Assembly: GCA_028705785.1 (NCBI GenBank)
Contig: JAQWCT010000065.1
Span: forward strand, 1 to 11,213
DNA from: Sulfurospirillaceae bacterium
Lineage (GTDB): Bacteria; Campylobacterota; Campylobacteria; Campylobacterales; Sulfurospirillaceae
Direction of reading: 5' to 3'
DNA length: 11,213 nucleotides
Shown one piece after another: positions 5,640 through 11,213 of the stretch. The translations under genes were made by a program, and so were the position numbers. The notes under the pieces are model-generated. The model had not been told where the DNA came from, made no database searches, and saw nothing but the letters and a program-made list of their open reading frames with translations. Each line of letters starts with the position of its first letter. Position 1 is the first letter of the stretch.

Positions 5640-7661
5640 ATGAAATGTCCTAAAGGATTTAGAGGAAAATATTTCAGCCTTGCTGCGATATTGGCACTAA
5701 ATGCAACTGTTACTATAGCGAATGAAACGCAAAGTGCAGTTGATATTGAAGCCAAGATGACTCCAAAAGAGTTCGCATCAAGTGAAGAAGAAACACCACC
5801 TCTTGAACTTATCCCAGTTGTCGTGGTCTCAAAGAAGATCAAAGTTGCCGAGATTGGCGCACCGTTTGCGTCTGAGGTCTATACCAAAAAAGAGATAGAA
5901 AAATCTCACTCAAAAGATATCTACGAATTTTTAAACTCCCAAACTTCTGTTTTTACCATTCCTAGTTCTGGCAACTCTTTTTCTCAAAAGATTGATTTAA
6001 GAGGCTTTGGTATTGAAGATGGTTATGAAAGTGTTGTGGTCACCCTCAATGGTCGAAGACTCAACAACATCGATTTACAGCCTCAACTTTTATCCAATAT
6101 ACCCTTAGACACCATTAAACAAATAGAAATTATTAAAGGCTCAGGCTCGGTTGAGTATGGAGATGGTGCTAATGCAGGGGTTATTAATATCATCACACAA
6201 GACCCTACGGGTGTGGCGCTTAAAACATATGGTGGAAGCAATGGAGTCTTGTTTGGCTCTGCGAGTGCTGGTGTGAGTGATAAGTATTTTTCAATCTCAG
6301 CTTATATGGAAGACTACTCGAAAAAAGGTCAAAAGCAGATTGCAACAGATGGACAAAAAGACGAGAGTGATAGTACGCACAAATCTTTTTCTGCCACTTT
6401 AAATCCAACAGAGGAGTGGAAGCTCAACCTTGGTAAAAGTTTTACAAAACAAGATACATTTTATCCCAATGCCTTAACCATGAATGAATATAAAACAGAC
6501 CCCAATACTATTCCTGCTCCTATATGGGGCTCTTTGTATGGGCATCAAAAATACGATATTGAGCTTTTGACCTATGGGTCGAGTTATAAACTAAGTGATA
6601 CACTTAGCGTTGATTTTCAAGGAAGTCATGAAGATAAAGTTTCTGATTATGTTGATGTTTCAAAATACAATTATGACAACGATACCCATAACGCAAAGAT
6701 ACTGTATAGCGAAGGTGCGCTCAAAGCAGTTCTTGGTGTTCAGCACTTTGAGGGCATTCGTAAAAAAGGTGCAGTCAATACAACGACCAAAGAAAACATG
6801 GGTTACTTTGCCAAAGCAGATATCACTCAAGGAAATAGTACTTTTTCGCTTGGTGGTCGCACGGAGAGCGTTGATTATAGTTACCATCAAGGTGCAACGC
6901 ATTTGGAAAAAGATAAGCAATTAGAAGCCTTTGATATCGGGTATAACTATAAGTTAAACGCGGTTTCATCTCTTTTTATCAACTATAACCAATCTTTTCA
7001 AGCCCCAGATATAGACCGATTTTTTGATGCAATGACGGGTACTTTCAATGGTTTTATCGACCCTATGGAAGTCAAAACTATCAATGCGGGATATAGTTAT
7101 CTAGGGTCTACCAATAAATTTAAATTATCTGCATTTTATGCTTCTATTAATGATGAAATTTATTATGACAATACGATTGCTCCGTGGGGTGCTAATTCAA
7201 ATCTTGATAAAACACGCAAAATTGGTTTTGAGATTTACGATAAATATATGATTTTACATAACCTATATACCAGTCTTAATTACGCTTATGTAGATACTAA
7301 AATAGTCAGTGAAGGCGATGGAACACTTGATGGCAAAGAAATTCCTGGTGTTTCTCATCACAATGTGAAGCTTTCACTTGGATACAATCCAACCCATCAA
7401 ACTACATTGGTTTTAGTGCAAAACTTCAAATCAAAAGCGTATGCGATGAGTGATTTTTTAGGTGTTTATGGAAAGATGGAAAATTATAATACGACTGATT
7501 TATCCGCAACTTATACTTACAAAAATTATGAGTTTTTTGCAAAGGTCAGTAATATCTTTGATAAGAAAAACGCCCTTTTTGTAAACGGTTGGTCAGGGCT
7601 TGGTGTTTATCCTACCAATTATGAACGAGAGTTTATGCTCGGCATGAGTGCTAAGTTCTAA
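5640..7661 (+). CDS. TonB-dependent outer-membrane receptor
   Basis: A 673-residue receptor for energised uptake of an iron chelate, heme, cobalamin or similar ligand across the outer membrane. The N-terminus has a basic head and a hydrophobic core (SLAAILALNATVTIA), a likely signal peptide cut near residue 27. An acidic linker leads to a TonB-box-like IPVVVVS (58-64). The plug domain (about 72-189) shows IDLRGFG (118-124), VTLNGRRLN and IEIIKGSGSVEYGDGANAG (162-180) followed by VINIIT. The rest is a beta-barrel with many alternating aromatic strands. It ends EREFMLGMSAKF with the terminal Phe typical of outer-membrane proteins. It diverges from the kinase operon and overlaps the next gene by one base (TAATG). 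The substrate cannot be read from the sequence. Confidence 0.95.
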   Translation: MKCPKGFRGKYFSLAAILALNATVTIANETQSAVDIEAKMTPKEFASSEEETPPLELIPVVVVSKKIKVAEIGAPFASEVYTKKEIEKSHSKDIYEFLNSQTSVFTIPSSGNSFSQKIDLRGFGIEDGYESVVVTLNGRRLNNIDLQPQLLSNIPLDTIKQIEIIKGSGSVEYGDGANAGVINIITQDPTGVALKTYGGSNGVLFGSASAGVSDKYFSISAYMEDYSKKGQKQIATDGQKDESDSTHKSFSATLNPTEEWKLNLGKSFTKQDTFYPNALTMNEYKTDPNTIPAPIWGSLYGHQKYDIELLTYGSSYKLSDTLSVDFQGSHEDKVSDYVDVSKYNYDNDTHNAKILYSEGALKAVLGVQHFEGIRKKGAVNTTTKENMGYFAKADITQGNSTFSLGGRTESVDYSYHQGATHLEKDKQLEAFDIGYNYKLNAVSSLFINYNQSFQAPDIDRFFDAMTGTFNGFIDPMEVKTINAGYSYLGSTNKFKLSAFYASINDEIYYDNTIAPWGANSNLDKTRKIGFEIYDKYMILHNLYTSLNYAYVDTKIVSEGDGTLDGKEIPGVSHHNVKLSLGYNPTHQTTLVLVQNFKSKAYAMSDFLGVYGKMENYNTTDLSATYTYKNYEFFAKVSNIFDKKNALFVNGWSGLGVYPTNYEREFMLGMSAKF

Positions 7662-8221
7662 TGCGCTTACATGTAAGAACTTACCTATGGTATAAACTCT
7701 TCAACTCGCTCTTTTTTGGGCTATCGGTGGGAAGTGTTTTTATCCTGTATACACCGCTTGAGCCATCCATTTTTTCTTTGGGTGGTATCGCTTTGGCAGT
7801 AGGTATGCTCGTTGTGGCTAAATATTACGAGAAGATGATGAATCTTCTCGTTTTTTACCGTATGACGCTTTTAGTAGAAATCGTAGCACTTGTTATTGTG
7901 GTTAGTTTTTTAATTTTCAAATATCACTATCTTAACGCTCTTTTTATCTATGCTTCCTATCAGGTGACTTTTATCTTTGGAGGCTATCTTGTGCGCATGG
8001 AAACGCTTTTGCTGAAAAAAACAGCACTTCTCTCTTTTGCAGATATTTTGAAACAAAAAGGCTATCTTTTAGGGATGGTTTTATCTTATATTTTTTACAA
8101 AACAGTAGAATTTTTTGACATTGTGGATAAACAAACCCAAGTTTACATCTTACATGTAGGGCTTTTTATGCTTCAAATAATCATCATTGTACTTGTTTTT
8201 CAAACTTTTAAGCGCAGATAA
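7661..8221 (+). CDS. Six-helix membrane protein resembling half of an MFS permease
   Basis: A 186-residue inner-membrane protein. I place hydrophobic segments at about 12-30, 36-54, 67-86, 91-110, 131-148 and 161-181. The helix 1-2 region (GLSVGSVFILY, then SLGGIALAVGML), the basic loop after helix 2 (AKYYEKM) and the loop before helix 5 are arranged like six helices of a major facilitator, which would normally have twelve. I do not recognise a named family. It lacks a clear ribosome site and starts within the stop codon of the TonB receptor gene, so it is probably translated by coupling and may move the same substrate or help the receptor. Codons 3-6 carry a CTTACATGTAAG palindrome, and a near-copy sits at 8150. 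It could be a genuine half-size transporter or a degenerate one. Confidence 0.85.
   Translation: MRLHVRTYLWYKLFNSLFFGLSVGSVFILYTPLEPSIFSLGGIALAVGMLVVAKYYEKMMNLLVFYRMTLLVEIVALVIVVSFLIFKYHYLNALFIYASYQVTFIFGGYLVRMETLLLKKTALLSFADILKQKGYLLGMVLSYIFYKTVEFFDIVDKQTQVYILHVGLFMLQIIIIVLVFQTFKRR
7666..7677. repeat. CTTACATGTAAG palindrome, copy 3 (start of the six-helix protein gene)
   Basis: Perfect 12-bp palindrome containing TTACATGTAA at 7667-7676. It lies 3 nt after the ATG and is read TTA CAT GTA (Leu-His-Val). It sits in the translation-initiation region. Confidence 0.9.
8150..8159. repeat. TTACATGTAG, near-copy of the palindrome
   Basis: It matches TTACATGTAA at 9 of 10 bases (last base G). Read TTA CAT GTA (Leu-His-Val) in the loop before helix 6 of the membrane protein. 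It may be a decayed copy or chance. Confidence 0.5.
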
Positions 8222-8244
8222 GCTTCTCTTTTAGGATAAAACAT

Positions 8245-8272
8245 TACAATAATCAAAATGCCACCTGAAGGA
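8245..8272 (+). promoter_or_regulatory. Possible weak promoter -10 and ribosome site of the acyl-CoA ligase gene
   Basis: TACAAT at 8245-8250 is a candidate -10 in the 58-nt gap after the membrane-protein gene, but no -35 is visible. AAGGA at 8268-8272 with a 7-nt gap supports the TTG start at 8280. Confidence 0.35.
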
Positions 8273-8279
8273 TTTTGGT

Positions 8280-10172
8280 TTGAGAAGAGAAGAAAATACG
8301 CTACTGCATATGTTAATCCACACCTGTTTAAAACATCAAGATAAAAAAGCTTTTATTTATCGGGCAATGGAGCAAGAGTTTGAGGTGAGTTATCAAAAGT
8401 TATTTGACGATGTCTTGATTCTTTCTCGTGCATTTAAAGCACGAAAAATAGAAAAAGGCTCAAAGGTAATGTTTTTATGTGACAATCGCTACGAATGGAT
8501 GGTCACAGATTTAGCCCTTATCTCTTTAGGTGCCATTAGCGTGCCAAGGGGTTTAGATACGCCAACCCTTGAGTTAGAGTTTATTATGCGGCACTGTGAA
8601 GCGCAATTTTTGATCGTAGAAAATGAAGTGACTTACAACTTGCATGAAGAGATGCTCGCTTCATTGGGGCTTAAATCTATTTTTATTGTTGAAGCACAAA
8701 AAATACACTCTTTATTAAGCAATCTTTACTCTTATAATGATATTTTGAAAGATAGACTGATTCACCATGAAGAAATTGAGGCATTTATAGAGCGAAAATC
8801 TTTCTTAGACGAAGATGATATTTGTACAATTATCTATACCTCTGGAACGACTGGAACGCCAAAAGGTGTTATCTTGACACATAAAAACATTATGCACAAT
8901 GTCCGAGAACTTCCTTTTTTAATTGGTTTAACCAGTGAAGATTTGTGGGTTTCTATTCTTCCCTCATGGCATATTTTTGAGCGAACTTCAGAGTACCTTT
9001 CTTTGTCGCATGGTTGTTGTATCGTTTATTCGACGATTAAAACATTTGCGGCAGATTTGGAAACTTATAAACCAACATTGGTGGCAACCGTGCCAAGGCT
9101 TTGGGAGTCAATGTACACCAAAATCAATACAACATTAGAAAAAAAAGACCCCAAAAAAGCAAAAATTTTTAAAAAATTAGTGGCCATTTCAGCACTGTAT
9201 AATTATCAATTGCGTGTATTAAAAGACGAATTACCTCGGTTTGAAAAAGAATCATTGCTCCTTACATGTAAAAAGAAAAGCTTAGCTTTGATGGCGCTTT
9301 TGGCGTTGTATCCACTCAACGCTTTTGCCAAAAAGAAACTCTCTTTAGTCAAAGCAAAGTTTGGGGGGAGACTTCGTCTTGCCATTAGTGGAGGAGGGGC
9401 TTTGCCTGATTTTCTTGATGTGTGGATTGATGCGATAGGTATTCGCATTGTCAATGCCTATGGCATGACAGAATGTTCTCCAGGCATCGCAGGACGAGCG
9501 CTTAATTGCAATACTTTTTCAACGATAGGGCTTCCTGTTAATGGCACTACTCTTAAAATTGTAGACCAAAATGGTGACCAAGTTGGGGCTGGTGTAGTGG
9601 GTGAGATTTGGATTAAGGGCGAGCAAGTAACAAGAGGATATTATAAAAATGACGAAGAAAATGCTAAGTCATTTGGTGAAGATGGATTTTTTAAGTCGGG
9701 TGATTTAGGGAAACTTACGATTAAAGGTGAACTGATTATCACAGGTCGTTCTAAAGAGGTTATCGTTCTTGCTAGTGGAGAAAATGTAGACCCAAGTCGC
9801 ATTGAGTCAACACTATCCATGCTTCCTTTTGTAACTGATACGATTTTGGTGGGACATACAAAGAAAGGATTGGGCGCGCTTATCGTGCCTGATTTTGAAA
9901 AACTCAAAGAGTATGTTGCGCTTCATTTCAATAAAGTGGTTCATAATATCGAACAAGTCATGGAAGATAAACACATTGTTGCGAAAATAAAAAGCGAGAT
10001 GAATGACCTTTTACACCATAAAAAAGGGTTTAAGCCTTTTGAAAAACTCCAAAATATCCATTTTTTGGAACAAGAATTTAAAACAGGCGTGGAACTTACC
10101 AATACACTCAAAAAGAAACGCCATGTAATAGAGCAAAAATATAAAGCGATTATCGACAAATTTATCCATTAG
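8280..10172 (+). CDS. Long-chain acyl-CoA ligase (AMP-forming, ANL superfamily)
   Basis: A 630-residue enzyme of the FadD15/FAA1-like long-chain branch. It adenylates a fatty acid with ATP and transfers it to CoA. Visible motifs are the P-loop YTSGTTGTPKG (186-196), PSWHIFER (228-235), the A5 motif NAYGMTE (392-398), A7 SGDLG (473-477), A8 hinge GRSKEVIVLASGENVDP (489-505) and the C-terminal lysine region ELTNTLKKKR. LRLAISGGGALP (365-376) is typical of this group. The start is TTG at 8280, chosen for AAGGA at 7 nt. The next in-frame ATG (8310, residue 11) has no ribosome site. An ATG at 8258 is out of frame and leads only to a short ORF. The gene ends 8 nt before the nuclease-like gene. Possible roles are exogenous fatty-acid activation or membrane lipid recycling. 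Confidence 0.94.
   Translation: MRREENTLLHMLIHTCLKHQDKKAFIYRAMEQEFEVSYQKLFDDVLILSRAFKARKIEKGSKVMFLCDNRYEWMVTDLALISLGAISVPRGLDTPTLELEFIMRHCEAQFLIVENEVTYNLHEEMLASLGLKSIFIVEAQKIHSLLSNLYSYNDILKDRLIHHEEIEAFIERKSFLDEDDICTIIYTSGTTGTPKGVILTHKNIMHNVRELPFLIGLTSEDLWVSILPSWHIFERTSEYLSLSHGCCIVYSTIKTFAADLETYKPTLVATVPRLWESMYTKINTTLEKKDPKKAKIFKKLVAISALYNYQLRVLKDELPRFEKESLLLTCKKKSLALMALLALYPLNAFAKKKLSLVKAKFGGRLRLAISGGGALPDFLDVWIDAIGIRIVNAYGMTECSPGIAGRALNCNTFSTIGLPVNGTTLKIVDQNGDQVGAGVVGEIWIKGEQVTRGYYKNDEENAKSFGEDGFFKSGDLGKLTIKGELIITGRSKEVIVLASGENVDPSRIESTLSMLPFVTDTILVGHTKKGLGALIVPDFEKLKEYVALHFNKVVHNIEQVMEDKHIVAKIKSEMNDLLHHKKGFKPFEKLQNIHFLEQEFKTGVELTNTLKKKRHVIEQKYKAIIDKFIH
9262..9271. repeat. TTACATGTAA palindrome, copy 4 (in the acyl-CoA ligase gene)
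   Basis: Perfect copy, read CTT ACA TGT AAA (Leu-Thr-Cys-Lys) at about residues 328-331. This is the lysine-rich, weakly conserved insert before the LRLAISGGG motif. Confidence 0.9.
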
Positions 10173-10180
10173 GAATGATT

Positions 10181-11213
10181 ATGGCCAAGGTAACATCGTA
10201 CGGTGCAGCACAAAAGGTGACAGGTTCTTGCCATCTTTTGGAAATTAAAGGTATTCGGATTCTCATTGATTGCGGGATGATACAAGGTAGAGATTGGATG
10301 GAAAATTATGACCCATTTCCTTTTGACCCAAAATCCATTGATTATCTTATCTTAACCCATGCCCATGCTGACCATGTTGGACGATTACCAAAGCTTGTTA
10401 AAGAAGGCTTTAATGGTGAGATTATAGCTACAAAAGCAACTTTAGATGTAGCCTATATTATGCTTTTAGATAGTGCGGTGTTGTTGTATGAAGAGTATGA
10501 AACACAACTTCGAAAAGCCCTAAGAAGAGGCGAAGAAGCTTTGGTGAAAGAGCCTTTATATCTTAAAGAGCATGTCGAACAAGTCTTTACCAAAAAAATG
10601 CGCACTGCCTCTTATGGGGAATCTTTAGTCATTGCCCCCTTTTTAAAGCTTTCGCTCCACAATGCTGGGCATATCATTGGAAGTGCTTTTCTTGTCGTGG
10701 ATTATGACGAAGATAATCTTACCAAAAGAGTTGTTTTCTCAGGAGACTTGGGCAGTAAAAATCGTCTTTTATTAGGCGCTCTTGAAGTGGTTAAAAGCAC
10801 AGATACTTTGTTTATTGAATCGACCTATGGAGATAGAGAACATCGAGCTATCAACGAGAGTATCGCAGAATTTAGAGAGGCTATCATCAAAACAATTCAT
10901 GAAGGTGGCAATGTTTTAATTCCCTCCTTTGCATTAGAACGCACCCAAGAGATACTTTGGTTATTGCATAGTATGCACGAAGAGGGTCTTTTGCAAAACT
11001 GTAAAGTTTTTTTAGACAGTCCCTTAGCCATTGAGGCAACAAAAATTTACCAAAAATACCCTTCCGAGCTTAACCGAGAAGTAGGTTTACATGTAAGCCT
11101 AGGTGACGACCCTTTTGACTTTCCTCAACTTAAATACACGCCTCGAAAAATAGACTCGATACAAATCAATGAGATTGAAAAAAGAGCTATCATCATCGCA
11201 GGAAGTGGCATGT
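10181..11213 (+). CDS. Beta-CASP metallo-beta-lactamase-fold nuclease-like protein, 3' end outside window
   Basis: 344 complete codons are visible from the ATG at 10181 and no stop occurs. The start is preceded by AGGA that overlaps the ligase stop codon TAG. The metallo-beta-lactamase metal ligands are present: HAHADH (60-65), H164 in NAGHIIGSA and D189 in FSGDLG. The beta-CASP region begins with IESTYGDREH (about 212-221), followed by IPSFALERTQE, and the last visible residues IIIAGSGM match the start of a beta-CASP motif. Family members are zinc-dependent RNases related to CPSF73/archaeal CPSF and to bacterial YSH1-type proteins, acting in RNA processing. It is probably cytoplasmic because no signal peptide is present. 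Co-transcription with the acyl-CoA ligase is likely from the 8-nt gap, but no functional link is evident. The RNA target is unknown. Confidence 0.93.
   Translation, partial: MAKVTSYGAAQKVTGSCHLLEIKGIRILIDCGMIQGRDWMENYDPFPFDPKSIDYLILTHAHADHVGRLPKLVKEGFNGEIIATKATLDVAYIMLLDSAVLLYEEYETQLRKALRRGEEALVKEPLYLKEHVEQVFTKKMRTASYGESLVIAPFLKLSLHNAGHIIGSAFLVVDYDEDNLTKRVVFSGDLGSKNRLLLGALEVVKSTDTLFIESTYGDREHRAINESIAEFREAIIKTIHEGGNVLIPSFALERTQEILWLLHSMHEEGLLQNCKVFLDSPLAIEATKIYQKYPSELNREVGLHVSLGDDPFDFPQLKYTPRKIDSIQINEIEKRAIIIAGSGM
11087..11096. repeat. TTACATGTAA palindrome, copy 5 (in the beta-CASP gene)
   Basis: Perfect copy, read TTA CAT GTA (Leu-His-Val). The flanks AGGT and GCCT extend the symmetry to 18 bp with one mismatched pair (11083-11100). 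It sits in a stretch of the protein (EVGLHVSLGDD) between recognisable motifs. Confidence 0.9.

Noticed and set aside
5624..5842. Minus-strand 72-codon frame over the TonB receptor start
   Set aside because: It is antisense to the signal peptide and TonB-box region of a well-supported gene.

Overview
The window is AT-rich (my estimate is about 35-40% G+C), densely packed and lacks any RNA gene or insertion sequence I can recognise. The gene style, the protein sequences and the short AAGGA-type ribosome binding sites fit a free-living Campylobacterota (epsilonproteobacterium). A Sulfurospirillum-like organism is my best guess from the protein style, not a proven assignment.

Minus-strand half (5521 down to 1). 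One tightly packed operon runs leftward: a short KdpD-like sensor kinase (TTG start), a KdpE-like response regulator, a TrkH/KtrB potassium channel subunit, a TrkA/KtrA RCK gating subunit and msrB (methionine-R-sulfoxide reductase). The first four genes overlap or abut, so potassium sensing and uptake are probably one transcriptional unit. After msrB comes a roughly 310-bp gene-free stretch. It holds a 271-bp element (1134-1404) made of 33-bp outer inverted repeats that enclose two further hairpins, drawn as a three-way junction. A good sigma70-type promoter in the 3' end of msrB points into it, and the expected transcription start falls almost exactly on the first base of the outer stem. Downstream lies a 21-codon leader ORF whose stop overlaps the start of a CNNM/CBS-domain membrane protein (probable Mg/Co transporter), cut by the left edge of the window.

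Plus-strand half (5640 to 11213). Diverging from the kinase gene is a TonB-dependent outer-membrane receptor, coupled by a TAATG overlap to a six-helix membrane protein resembling half of an MFS permease. A long-chain acyl-CoA ligase (TTG start) follows, then a beta-CASP metallo-beta-lactamase nuclease-like gene cut by the right edge.

Two observations stand out. The first is the 1134-1404 structured element placed between a promoter and a leader ORF, either a structured 5' leader RNA or a MITE-like insertion. The second is a 10-bp palindrome, TTACATGTAA, with five perfect copies and one near-copy scattered through genes and a spacer on both sides of the window, far above chance.
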